Below, in pieces: positions 32,064 to 40,049 of a stretch of 64,000 nt of DNA. This DNA is from Actinomycetes bacterium (GTDB lineage: Bacteria > Actinomycetota > Actinomycetes > Mycobacteriales > Mycobacteriaceae), in assembly GCA_023404955.1 (NCBI GenBank), contig JAEXZY010000008.1, forward strand, positions 62,001-126,000. Direction: 5' to 3'. The first letter of the stretch is position 1. Every line of letters starts with the position of its first letter. Position numbers and translations under genes: made by a program. The notes under the pieces were generated by a model. The model saw only the letters and a list, made by a program, of their open reading frames with translations. It was not told where the DNA came from and searched no databases.

Positions 32064-32816
32064 TCACTTCCGCTTCGCGGCGGCCAGGCGCTCGGCGAAC
32101 TCCGGTGATTCGATCGAGCGTGCCTGCGGGCCGATCTCCACGTCGACGGCCATGTGGTGCTGATGCATGTCGGTGATGCCGGGGTTGAACGTCGCGCGCA
32201 TCGATTGCTTGGTCGCGACGACGATCTCCCGAGGGGCCGACGCCGGGCCGGCGGCGAGGGCGCGCGCGGCGGCCACCGGATCGTCGGCGACCTCGAGAGC
32301 CAGCCCGTGCCGGACGGCGGCCTCGGCGTCGAAGCGCAACCCGAACAGCAGCGCGGCGCGTGCTGCCTGCGGACCGATCGCGCGCTGCAGCATGAACGTC
32401 GCACCGCCACCGGGATGAATGCCCAACTTCTGGAACCGCGGATCGAACAGCGCGGCCGGCCCTGCGATCCGCACGTCGGCGGCGAGGGCGAGGTTCAGGC
32501 CCGCGCCGACGGCCGGCCCGTTGACCGCGGCGATGGTCGGCAGACTGCACTCGGCAACCGCGAGAAAGCCGTCGTAGATCACGCGTAATCCGTCCTCGGT
32601 GGCCGCGCCCAGCGCGGTCAGGTCGGCGCCCGCACAGAACGCCTTCCCGGCACCGGTCACGATCACCGCGTGCACGCCCGGGTCGTTCTCGGCGGATTCG
32701 ACGGCGGCGCGGAGCGCGGCGGAACTCTCGGCGGTGACGGCGTTGCGGCGGTCGGGATCGTTGACGGTGATGAGTGCGACGCGGTCGGTGACCTCGGTGA
32801 CTACCAGATCGGACAT
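32064..32816 (-). CDS. echA14: Enoyl-CoA hydratase/isomerase (EchA14-like)
   Basis: A 250-residue crotonase-fold protein. GAGKAFCAGADLTAL and AAVNGPAVGAGLNLALAADV form the oxyanion-hole and active-site segments; the second catalytic Glu position near LGIHPGGG is replaced by Gly/His-type residues, so the reaction may not be simple hydration. The closest recalled counterpart is Rv2486. It converges on bkdC with a 6-nt gap. The start follows TACGCT by 6 nt. Confidence 0.78.
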   Translation of the reverse strand: MSDLVVTEVTDRVALITVNDPDRRNAVTAESSAALRAAVESAENDPGVHAVIVTGAGKAFCAGADLTALGAATEDGLRVIYDGFLAVAECSLPTIAAVNGPAVGAGLNLALAADVRIAGPAALFDPRFQKLGIHPGGGATFMLQRAIGPQAARAALLFGLRFDAEAAVRHGLALEVADDPVAAARALAAGPASAPREIVVATKQSMRATFNPGITDMHQHHMAVDVEIGPQARSIESPEFAERLAAAKRK

Positions 32817-32820
32817 CCGC

Positions 32821-33639
32821 TCAGCGTAGCGAGGCGGCGGCGGCGTCGAACACGCGAACGGCCAGCCGCGCGCCGGCGTCCACCTCACCCCACCGGCGCG
32901 TCGCGGGATCGTCGGCATCGAGTGCGTGCCTGCTGTGTTCGAGGAGCCGGTCGGCGGCTGATCGCGCGCGGGCGACGACCTGGCGGCACACCCACACCGT
33001 GACCTCGAGATCGGGCTCTGCCGCGGCGGATTCGGTGAGCTGGAGCTCAGCAGCATCGATGTCCGACGCTGCCCGCGCCACCTGGGCGGCGTCGGAATCC
33101 GCCGTCGTGCCGCCGGGGTGGGCCGCGAGGTGGCTCCGCAGTTGCTCGACATGGCGAAGCCACAGTCCCTGGGCCGATCCGACCATCGTCGCGGTCGCCC
33201 CGGTGACGGTGAGGACCGGCCCGCCGGGGTCCGGAGCGAACACATCGGCGGGGGACACGACGACGTCGGAGGCGGTCACATCGGCCAGCCCCGCGGCGCG
33301 CAGCGCCGTGCTGTCGGAGCCGATGTCGACCCTCACACTGTCGCGGGCGACGACGACATGACGGTTCGTGCCGCCGCGGACCGGGAGGAGGAACCGGTCG
33401 GCGTAGCGGGCTCCGACGACTGATGTCCACCGTCCGGTGAGGCGGCCGCCCACGAGTCCGCCGCCACTGTCGTGGGCTGCGGCGATCAGCGCGGTGGTGG
33501 GCCACTGGCCGGCTGTGGCCGAGGCCGCGATGGCGCCGGCGTCCGACATCGCTTCGAGCCAGGCTCGCGAACTGTCGACAACGGCGAGTTCGCGGATGTG
33601 GGTGACGAATTCGCGAACCGGTGTGTCCGGACCGGTCAT
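32821..33639 (-). CDS. Compact acyl-CoA-dehydrogenase/HsaA-like protein
   Basis: A 272-residue protein that resembles the acyl-CoA dehydrogenase/flavin monooxygenase fold but lacks most of the usual N-terminal helical domain. A middle beta-domain segment, GGRLTGRWTSVVGARYADRF, parallels the SGRWSRCTGARHASW segment of the divergent gene at 33698. The C-terminal helices include TVWVCRQVVARARSAADRLL. Whether it binds flavin is uncertain; it could be a non-catalytic partner. The ATG at 33639 is set by a GAAAGG ribosome binding site. It lies 4 nt upstream of echA14 on the same strand. Confidence 0.65.
   Translation of the reverse strand: MTGPDTPVREFVTHIRELAVVDSSRAWLEAMSDAGAIAASATAGQWPTTALIAAAHDSGGGLVGGRLTGRWTSVVGARYADRFLLPVRGGTNRHVVVARDSVRVDIGSDSTALRAAGLADVTASDVVVSPADVFAPDPGGPVLTVTGATATMVGSAQGLWLRHVEQLRSHLAAHPGGTTADSDAAQVARAASDIDAAELQLTESAAAEPDLEVTVWVCRQVVARARSAADRLLEHSRHALDADDPATRRWGEVDAGARLAVRVFDAAAASLR
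32823..32828 (-). promoter_or_regulatory. Leaderless -10 element (TACGCT) for the EchA14-like gene
   Basis: On the minus strand TACGCT is followed by 6 nt and the ATG at 32816. It lies at the very end of the upstream coding sequence, so echA may be expressed separately from it. Confidence 0.4.
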
Positions 33640-33697
33640 ACCGACCTTTCTCGGAGTAAGTGGTAAGCATGATCGTGGCACGGAGAACGGGTTGGTG

Positions 33698-34801
33698 ATG
33701 TCGAGTCCGTCTGCCCGATCCGTTCTCGATTCGGTGCGATCTCTCCTACCTGCCATCGAAGATGCTGCGGCCGACGTCGACCGCCGAGGCGCGGTGGACC
33801 AGGACGTGATCGACGCACTGCACGAAGCGGGCTACTTCGCACTGCTGCGGTCGCGGGCCGTCGGCGGGCTCGACGCTGACCTCGAGGTGTATCTGACCGC
33901 GACGCGCGAACTTTCGACAGCGTGTACCTCGACGGGTTGGCTGGCCGGATGGCTCGGGGTGAACAGCTGGGGCCTGTCGGTACGCGATCCGCGAGTGCTC
34001 AGCGAGATCTGGGGAACCGATCGGCGCGCGCTGCTCTGCTCGTCGTATGCCCCGACGGGGCGGCTCCATCGTCGCGACGGCGGTTTCTGGCTGTCGGGCC
34101 GGTGGTCGAGGTGCACCGGCGCGCGGCATGCGTCGTGGTTGAGCGTCGCGGCGCTACGGGTCGGCGCCGACGGTGCGGCACAGGACTTCATGGCCGTGCT
34201 GGTGCCGAGTGCCGACTACGCCGTCGAACCGACGTGGAACGGTCTGGGCCTGAGGGGGATCGGGGCTGACGACGTGATCGTGGCGGGTGCCTTCGTGCCC
34301 GACCATCGGGTGTTCAGCTGGCTTCATCTCGACCGTGAGGTGTCCGCGACAGCGCTGGACCGGCTGCCCCAGCCGACGGTGTTCACGCTGGCCGGAACCA
34401 TGCCGCTGCTCGGTGCGGCTCAGCGCGCCCTGCGGAATGTGGGAGCTGCCGCGGCACGCTCGGCATCGAGTGCGATCGCCATGGCAGCCACCGATATCGA
34501 CCTGTCACTGCTCCAGATCCAGCGCAATGTCGGCGATCTCGTGCGATGCGTCGAGGACGGAGGACACCCCGACACCGCCGTGGTGCTGCGGGCCCGGCGG
34601 GATCAGGTGATGGCGTGTGAGCGGGCGATTCGCGCGGTACGAGCCGTCGTGCGGCACGACGGCCACGACGACGCGCTGGCCGAACGTCTGTGGCGCGACG
34701 TGCAGACGGCGCGCAGGCACGTGTCGAGCAATGTCGACCAGGTGTTGACCGTCGCCGGTCGGTTCGCTCTGGGGCTCACCATCGATGACCTGATCTGGTG
34801 A
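33698..34801 (+). CDS. HsaA-like flavin-dependent monooxygenase / acyl-CoA dehydrogenase family
   Basis: A 367-residue protein of the acyl-CoA-dehydrogenase fold, group D flavin monooxygenase branch (HsaA, HpaB-like). N-terminal helices carry LHEAGYFALLRSRAVGGLDA, the middle domain has GFWLSGRWSRCTGARHASW, and the C-terminus has LAERLWRDVQTARRHVSSNV. Such enzymes hydroxylate aromatics with reduced flavin from a partner reductase; none is seen nearby, and the substrate is unknown. It is divergent from the compact homologue (58-bp gap), next to an IclR regulator that may control both. Confidence 0.75.
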   Translation: MSSPSARSVLDSVRSLLPAIEDAAADVDRRGAVDQDVIDALHEAGYFALLRSRAVGGLDADLEVYLTATRELSTACTSTGWLAGWLGVNSWGLSVRDPRVLSEIWGTDRRALLCSSYAPTGRLHRRDGGFWLSGRWSRCTGARHASWLSVAALRVGADGAAQDFMAVLVPSADYAVEPTWNGLGLRGIGADDVIVAGAFVPDHRVFSWLHLDREVSATALDRLPQPTVFTLAGTMPLLGAAQRALRNVGAAAARSASSAIAMAATDIDLSLLQIQRNVGDLVRCVEDGGHPDTAVVLRARRDQVMACERAIRAVRAVVRHDGHDDALAERLWRDVQTARRHVSSNVDQVLTVAGRFALGLTIDDLIW

Positions 34802-34805
34802 TGGC

Positions 34806-35666
34806 TCACACCCAGTCGTCGGAGGACAGCGTGCGTAACACGCGGGACAACATGTCGTCGGTGACGGCAGTGAGATCGGCCTGCACACCGCCCGGGGCTG
34901 CAGCGTTACCCAGTCGGTCGGCGATGCCGCGAGCGGCGCGAGTCAGAAACGGCGCCACCCTTTTGAGCCGCTCGGCGGGGCCGGGGCCGGTCAGCGAGAG
35001 TGCAGCGATCTCACCGGCCGGTGTGCGGATCGCGGCAGCGATGCTCGCCAGTCCCACCGCCAGTTCCTGGTCGTCATAGGCGAGTCCGTGCCGGGCCCGT
35101 ATTCGGGCCAGCTCGTGGTGCAGGGTCGGCAGGTCGCCGATGGTGGCCGGGGTGATCTTGCGGAGTGTCGGATCGAGGAGGGCGTCGATGTCCTCGGCGG
35201 ACATCATGGCCAACGCGGCCTTGCCCATTGCGCTCGCATGCGCGGGGGTGCGCCCACCGACGCCGACCGGAACCGAGATCCCGCTGCTACCCGAGATCTT
35301 GTCGAGGCATGCGACCTCCGCGCCGACGAGTATGCCGAGATGGACGACCAACATGGTGTCGTTCTGCAGGCGCTCCAGGACCGGCGAGGCCACGCGGCGC
35401 AGGGCCTGATGATCGTCAGAGACCGGCATCGATGCCGCTGCGCGGCAGTAGCCGTCCGCTCGGTGCTCCAGCAGGCCGGACGCGTGGAGCTGGGTCAGGA
35501 TGCGGTGCGTCGACGAGCGGGGAAGCCCGGTCCGGGAGGCGATCTGATCCAGCGGTAGGAGAGTGGCTGCTCCGTCGAACGCGTTGAGGATCAGCGACAC
35601 TCGGGCCACCATCGACGGCGGCGCACCCGACCGGTCGACGCCCGTCTGCTGCCCCACCTGTGCCAC
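34806..35666 (-). CDS. IclR-family transcriptional regulator
   Basis: A 286-residue regulator. The N-terminal winged helix (LDQIASRTGLPRSSTHRILT) is followed by the IclR effector domain with LGILVGAEVACLDKIS and RTPAHASAMGKAALAM. IclR proteins commonly sense aromatic or small organic acids and control adjacent catabolic genes, here the HsaA-like gene that ends 4 nt away. The start is a GTG inside an inverted repeat, CCACC-GTAGT-GGTGG (35663-35677), which could be an autoregulatory site. Confidence 0.87.
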   Translation of the reverse strand: MAQVGQQTGVDRSGAPPSMVARVSLILNAFDGAATLLPLDQIASRTGLPRSSTHRILTQLHASGLLEHRADGYCRAAASMPVSDDHQALRRVASPVLERLQNDTMLVVHLGILVGAEVACLDKISGSSGISVPVGVGGRTPAHASAMGKAALAMMSAEDIDALLDPTLRKITPATIGDLPTLHHELARIRARHGLAYDDQELAVGLASIAAAIRTPAGEIAALSLTGPGPAERLKRVAPFLTRAARGIADRLGNAAAPGGVQADLTAVTDDMLSRVLRTLSSDDWV

Positions 35667-35708
35667 CGTAGTGGTGGCCGAGCAGCGGCGGCGTCGAATT
35701 GGGACGCA

Positions 35709-35739
35709 TCAGCCCCTGCGCCGGCGGCGCAGGGGCTGA
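35709..35739 (-). terminator. Terminator hairpin after the histidine phosphatase
   Basis: A perfect 14-bp stem (35709-35722 with 35726-35739) with loop GGC and no T run. It lies 24 nt past the end of the minus-strand phosphatase gene and upstream of the IclR gene. Confidence 0.7.
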
Positions 35740-35763
35740 GCGGTGACGCGGATCATCTGGGTG

Positions 35764-37029
35764 TCATGCCGCGGCGTCGCGGTTCTCCGCACCCCCCTCT
35801 GCGTGGTCTGCGCGGGCATCTGCGGACGTCGCGGGGGCACCGCGGCGCTTGCCGAACGGCTTCCTCGTGTCGCGTGCTTCCTCGGCGCGCTCGCGCGCGG
35901 CCTCGATTTTCTTGAGCTTGTTGCGCTTCGGTGTCTGCTCGGCTGTGTCGTCGGACGCCTCGCTCTTATCGGCTTTGGCGATTTGTACAGGCGAGACATC
36001 CGCGGTGTCAGCGACCGTGTCGGCGACGTCGTCGGTGGCAGGCGTCACCGTCGGTGCCGGTTGGTTCTTCGTGCCGAGTCCGTCGATGATCTTGGCGCGG
36101 ACCGCGCGGTGGTACTTGGAGATCGAGAACGCCGCGTCGGTGATGCTGTGATTGAGCGCCGACGCGATCGTCTTGAGGTCGCGCGAGGCGAATGAATCGA
36201 CGAATTCCTGTGTGCTGGAGGCAATTTGGCGGTTGAGCGTTCTTCTCTGCCGCTGCACCTCGGCGAACATGGTCGGCTCCGGCGCGAACAGCTTGCCGTT
36301 CCAGTTGACCAGGGTCCAGCCGTCCTCGGCGTTGCCCTCGACGATCACGTACTGGGCGTTGCCCAACGGTGCGGTTCTGAGCAGATCGATCTTCTGTGCG
36401 GCCGTGAGGTTCTGGGCGTTCATCATGGTCCAGAACATGATGGCGCCGCCGTGTGAGAAGACGGCGGCGTTGCGGTCGCCGTTGTCGTAGATCGTGGCGA
36501 GCGCCTGATCCACGCGGGCGTCGAATTCGTTGCCGTCGATCGAGCCGGGGATTCGTAGGTCACGGTTTCCCTGCACCACCCACGCCAGCGGGTAGAGGCC
36601 GTAGCCGCTCGATGCCTGGCTCTCGGGGGTTCCCTCGAACACGCCGGCTTCGATTTCTTGGAGCCCGGGCAGAACCTGGATGGGCAGTCGCAGGTCTTGC
36701 GACATGGGGGCCGCAGTGAGTTGGGTCCGCACCATCGTGGAGGCGTAGATGCCGTCGTAGTTGTTGTCCCCGAGCAGTGCCGCCACAGCCTCGGCTTGCA
36801 GCTGCCCCTTGGCGGTGAGAACCGGCCCGGGCGTCGAGGTGTCGATGTTGCCCGACGCGTTGCCTGCCGACTCGCCGTGCCGGATGAAGGTCACCCTCAT
36901 CAGTTCGGCGGCGCCGGCCGGCACCGCCGCGCCGATCAGAAGGCCGGTGACGGCCAATGCGACGCCGAGCAGGCGATACATCGCGCCTCGCTGCCCGTGG
37001 GACGCGTCCGGAACAGACGCCTGTTTCAT
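35764..37029 (-). CDS. Secreted histidine phosphatase (phosphoglycerate-mutase fold)
   Basis: A 421-residue exported protein. The signal peptide (GVALAVTGLLIGAAVPAGAA) ends near residue 40. The phosphatase core starts with VTFIRHGESAGNAS, the RHG motif with the phospho-accepting His; FSHGGAI holds the second catalytic His and EIEAGVFEG fits the family. After about residue 290 comes a 130-residue low-complexity tail (Asp/Ala/Val, then Lys/Arg/Glu) ending with TRKPFGKRRGAP, a motif also present in the exported hydrolase at 40050. The substrate is unknown. The ATG follows GGGAGG. Confidence 0.83.
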   Translation of the reverse strand: MKQASVPDASHGQRGAMYRLLGVALAVTGLLIGAAVPAGAAELMRVTFIRHGESAGNASGNIDTSTPGPVLTAKGQLQAEAVAALLGDNNYDGIYASTMVRTQLTAAPMSQDLRLPIQVLPGLQEIEAGVFEGTPESQASSGYGLYPLAWVVQGNRDLRIPGSIDGNEFDARVDQALATIYDNGDRNAAVFSHGGAIMFWTMMNAQNLTAAQKIDLLRTAPLGNAQYVIVEGNAEDGWTLVNWNGKLFAPEPTMFAEVQRQRRTLNRQIASSTQEFVDSFASRDLKTIASALNHSITDAAFSISKYHRAVRAKIIDGLGTKNQPAPTVTPATDDVADTVADTADVSPVQIAKADKSEASDDTAEQTPKRNKLKKIEAARERAEEARDTRKPFGKRRGAPATSADARADHAEGGAENRDAAA

Positions 37030-37122
37030 GAATGGTTCCTCCCGCCGTTGGTCAAGGACGGGTACACGGTGAACGGCGGTTCACCGCCAGGCAAGGCTCG
37101 GTCTCACTGAGCGAGACCTGCG

Positions 37123-37875
37123 TCAGAGTCTCCGCACGAGTGCCGCGGCGCGGACATCGTCCCCGACGGTCAGCGCGATGTGCGCAGCGTCCCCGTCGCG
37201 GGTCCACCCGAGGGTGACCTCTTCGCCGTATTTGATCGGCTTCCGGTATTCGATCACCGCGCGGTACGGCGCGGTGCACACCTCCGGCACCAGGGCCATC
37301 ACCTCGTGGACGGCGTGCCAGTAGGCAGTGTTGGTGACATGTTCGAAGAGGTCGATGTCTGTGCGGCGCAACGCAAACGGCGCAGTCTGCTCGAGGGTCT
37401 CGGGGTTCTGCAGCCACGGTCGCCACTTCAGGCGATGCTCGGAGGTGGTGGTGCCGAACTTCTCGAGCAGGGTGTCGGTGGCCCGCTGCGGCGTCAACGT
37501 CTTGGCGTTCATCGCAATCCAGAAACCCTCGGTCTCGATGCGGCCGCCGTCGTTGCCGACCAGGTCCACGCGCATGGTGCACCAGCGCAGGGACAGCGCT
37601 GAGCACCATCGGCTGAAGGTCACCTCGTTGGGGAACTCGATCGGTTCGATGACGTCGATGACGGTGCGCTGCACCAGCCAGTGCGGATGCTCCTCAGCCT
37701 CACCCGCGTCCACGAGGTTCTCCGCGCCCACCTCCTGGATGTAGCGCGCGACCCCGTCCAGGCGCAGATTGAGGTCGTCGCCGACGTCACCCGTCGCGAC
37801 CCGCCATGCCGTTCGATAGACGTATCCGGACTCGGGCAGCGGACTCAGTCGTTGGTCGACGTCTTCAGTGCTCAT
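37123..37875 (-). CDS. Acyl-ACP thioesterase (FatA-like)
   Basis: A 250-residue double-hot-dog protein of the acyl-ACP thioesterase family. First hot-dog: YRTAWRVATGDVGDDLNLRL and RYIQEVGAENLVDAGE. The WLVQRTVIDVIEPIEFP segment and the second-domain DIDLFEHVTNTAYWHAVHEV, with the Asn-His active-site region, support this. It releases free fatty acids from an acyl carrier; in a FAS-I/FAS-II organism the real donor (ACP or CoA) is open. The start follows a TAGGCT -10 by 8 nt. A small GGTCTC/GAGACC hairpin (37100-37118) lies just after its stop. Confidence 0.82.
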   Translation of the reverse strand: MSTEDVDQRLSPLPESGYVYRTAWRVATGDVGDDLNLRLDGVARYIQEVGAENLVDAGEAEEHPHWLVQRTVIDVIEPIEFPNEVTFSRWCSALSLRWCTMRVDLVGNDGGRIETEGFWIAMNAKTLTPQRATDTLLEKFGTTTSEHRLKWRPWLQNPETLEQTAPFALRRTDIDLFEHVTNTAYWHAVHEVMALVPEVCTAPYRAVIEYRKPIKYGEEVTLGWTRDGDAAHIALTVGDDVRAAALVRRL

Positions 37876-37883
37876 CGCCGGTC

Positions 37884-37889
37884 AGCCTA
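37884..37889 (-). promoter_or_regulatory. Leaderless -10 element (TAGGCT) for the acyl-ACP thioesterase
   Basis: On the minus strand TAGGCT is followed by 8 nt and the ATG at 37875. Its first bases are the stop codon of the DUF222 gene. Confidence 0.4.
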
Positions 37890-39245
37890 CGGTCCGTGGT
37901 CGTCTTCGGGCAGGAGGTAGCGCTCGGGGTGGTGGTAGCCGTTGACTTTCCTGTTTCCTGCGTGAAGATCGGGTGGGGGGAGCCATTCGACCTGTCCGCG
38001 GTCGTTGACGCGGGTGGTCCAGCCGGTCTGCTCGACCATCCTGTTATCGGGCCCGCACGCGAACGTCAGGTCGGTGGCATCGGTGGCCCCGCCATCTTTC
38101 CAGTCCGTCACGTGGTGAACCTGGGTCCAATACCCGGGCACCGTGCAGCCCGGACGAGTACAGCCCCGCGCTGAGGAGTGCAGCATGATGCGCTGCGCCG
38201 CCGATGCCAACCGTTTAGTGCGACCGAGGTAAAGCGGCCTATTGGTGTGCTGGTCGAACACGGCCAGGTAATGGTGAGCGTGGGCGGCCAATCGGATCAG
38301 ATCGGCCATCGGCAGCAAGCTACCGCCGCCGGTGACCGCGACCCCCGCACCCTTCTCCAATTCTTGCAACGTCGTGGACACGATCACCGTCACGGTTAAT
38401 CCGTTGTGCGAGAACAGCTTTCCCGAGGACAGGGCCATGCGCCCGACGGCCAACCAGGCATCGTGGTTGCGCTGCGCCGACGATCGGCTGTCGGAACGAG
38501 TCTGTTCGGCGTCGGGTTCTCCCTCGACACAGGGGGTGTGGTCGTCGGGATTGCACATGCCCGGCGCGGCCAACTTGGCCTGGATGGCTTCGTAATGGGC
38601 GCGGAATTCCGGAGTGACCCAGCCGGTCAGCCGGCTCATGCCGTCGGCCTGTTGCTCACCCAACTGAACGCCGCGCCGCCGCGCGCGGTGGGCGTCGGTG
38701 GGTTCGGGGCCGTCTTGGTTGATCATCGCGGCCAATCGGTCCGCGGCTTTCTTCAACTCGTTCGGGGTCAGCCCGGCGCCCAGCTCGGCGAGTTGGCGGT
38801 CGGCGGCGGCGCGGGTGTCGACGTCCACCCACACCGGCAACTCGTTATGGAACTTCGCGATCACCTCGACGTGCTCGGCATCCAACGCTCCGGCGGCTTG
38901 CGCGGTGGCGGTGGCCTCCCATTGGGGCGGCAGCGGTGCCCCGGTCAGCGCTTGGCGCGGCCCCAACGCGGCGGCGTCAGCAAGTCGGCGTTTGGCCTCC
39001 TTATCGGAGACGCGAAGTGATGTGGTCAGGACCTTCTTCCATGACGCTTCCCCGAGCCGCCGCGGCTCCGTCTCTGCGGTCAGGCGCGCCAGGATCTGAT
39101 GTTCCAGCGCCGGCACCGACCGCACCAGCGTCGTCACTTCAGACATCAGCGACACCAGCTCCCGGTGCGACAGCGTGTCGCAGGCCTCGGACAGGATTGC
39201 GAGCTGAGCCCGCATCCCTTCCACCGCACCCGCGACCACATCCAT
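37887..39245 (-). CDS. DUF222/HNH endonuclease (13E12-repeat family), SOS-controlled
   Basis: A 452-residue protein with an N-terminal helical DUF222 domain (about 1-330) and a C-terminal HNH nuclease module: GCTRPGCTVPGYWTQVHHV, then DWKDGGATDATDLTFACGPD, with zinc-type cysteines and the His pair. This is the 13E12-repeat family, widespread and multicopy in mycobacteria, of unproven function. I prefer the ATG at 39245; a TTG ten codons earlier would put a perfect LexA box inside the coding region. The box ends 3 nt before this ATG, implying DNA-damage induction. The thioesterase follows within 12 nt. Confidence 0.85.
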   Translation of the reverse strand: MDVVAGAVEGMRAQLAILSEACDTLSHRELVSLMSEVTTLVRSVPALEHQILARLTAETEPRRLGEASWKKVLTTSLRVSDKEAKRRLADAAALGPRQALTGAPLPPQWEATATAQAAGALDAEHVEVIAKFHNELPVWVDVDTRAAADRQLAELGAGLTPNELKKAADRLAAMINQDGPEPTDAHRARRRGVQLGEQQADGMSRLTGWVTPEFRAHYEAIQAKLAAPGMCNPDDHTPCVEGEPDAEQTRSDSRSSAQRNHDAWLAVGRMALSSGKLFSHNGLTVTVIVSTTLQELEKGAGVAVTGGGSLLPMADLIRLAAHAHHYLAVFDQHTNRPLYLGRTKRLASAAQRIMLHSSARGCTRPGCTVPGYWTQVHHVTDWKDGGATDATDLTFACGPDNRMVEQTGWTTRVNDRGQVEWLPPPDLHAGNRKVNGYHHPERYLLPEDDHGP

Positions 39246-39248
39246 AAC

Positions 39249-39264
39249 TCGAACACTAGTTCGA
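39249..39264. promoter_or_regulatory. LexA SOS box, perfect match
   Basis: TCGAACACTAGTTCGA fits the mycobacterial LexA consensus TCGAAC-N4-GTTCGA in every position. It lies in the 36-nt gap between the methyltransferase and the DUF222/HNH gene, 3 nt before the latter's ATG. Several 13E12-family genes in M. tuberculosis are known LexA targets. Confidence 0.85.
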
Positions 39265-39281
39265 TGGTCCGACAAATCGGA

Positions 39282-39878
39282 TCAGCCGTCGTAAGGCTTG
39301 GTCCACCGCATCAGATATCGGTAGTAGAGCCCGCGGCGAATGTGCGCGCCCGGCAGGACGTCGGCGGCAACACGTCGGATGTCGGCCAGGCCCTCGCGGG
39401 GGCTCGCGACGGCCACCCCGATATCGCGCGTCTCGCGATGCCAGCGCGAGCCCAGGCGTACGGCCGGCAGGCACAGCGCCGACCACAACCAGTCTGCGAC
39501 GGTCGTGTTCGCGCTCAGCCCGACCACGGCGAGATCACCACCGGGCCGCAGCATCTCCCTCGCTGCAGTCAACGCCTCGCGCAGGTCCAGATGGTGCAGG
39601 CTCGCCACGAACGTGATCAGATCGAATCGAGCATTGTCCGACACGAAGTCGGCAAGAGTGGTCTCGACGATGGAGACTCCGTCGACGCCGGCCAGACGCG
39701 CCCGCGCCCGCCGAATCGCGCTGGGATCGGGATCGATGCCGACGACGGAGCGGGAGAATGGTGCCAAGCGCTGAGCCAGCAGCCCGTCACCGCACCCGAC
39801 GTCGAGCACGTCACGGCCGTGGGCGAGGGTGAGGACCCACGGGTGATATGCGGTGTTGTGGTTCCAGTAGTCGGCCAT
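39282..39878 (-). CDS. Class I SAM-dependent methyltransferase
   Basis: A 198-residue Rossmann methyltransferase. MADYWNHNTAYHPWVLTLA leads into motif I (VLDVGCGDGLLAQRL), then VVGIDPDPSAIRRARARL and FDLITFVASLHHLDLREAL. These features are of the UbiE/small-molecule type rather than a DNA methylase. The ATG at 39878 follows ACGGAGG; a TTG further upstream is rejected. It is the gene directly upstream of the SOS box, but its own promoter is separate. Substrate unknown. Confidence 0.8.
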   Translation of the reverse strand: MADYWNHNTAYHPWVLTLAHGRDVLDVGCGDGLLAQRLAPFSRSVVGIDPDPSAIRRARARLAGVDGVSIVETTLADFVSDNARFDLITFVASLHHLDLREALTAAREMLRPGGDLAVVGLSANTTVADWLWSALCLPAVRLGSRWHRETRDIGVAVASPREGLADIRRVAADVLPGAHIRRGLYYRYLMRWTKPYDG

Positions 39879-40049
39879 ACGCCTCCGTCCGAGTGTTCCA
39901 GCCCACCCCCAATGATGTTGTGGCACTCGCAAACTGTCAGCCTCGGTCAATTGACGGTGTCACAAATCGATGGCCCGATTCGGCCGTGATCATGAGGTAC
40001 CCGGCGTAGTGTCTGCCCCGTTTCCGGTCGTGACGGTGGAGGTTCGGTC

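Noticed and set aside
32064..35666. Steroid or aromatic degradation cluster
   Set aside because: One HsaA-like protein, an EchA and an IclR regulator are suggestive, but no ring-cleavage dioxygenase, reductase or hydrolase of such a pathway is present.
39246..39275. TTG start at 39275 for the DUF222/HNH gene
   Set aside because: It would place the perfect LexA box inside the coding region; the ATG at 39245 lies just after the box.
37887..39878. Methyltransferase next to HNH protein as a restriction-modification pair
   Set aside because: The methyltransferase has small-molecule (UbiE-like) features, not DNA-methylase motifs, and the DUF222/HNH family is not known as a restriction enzyme.
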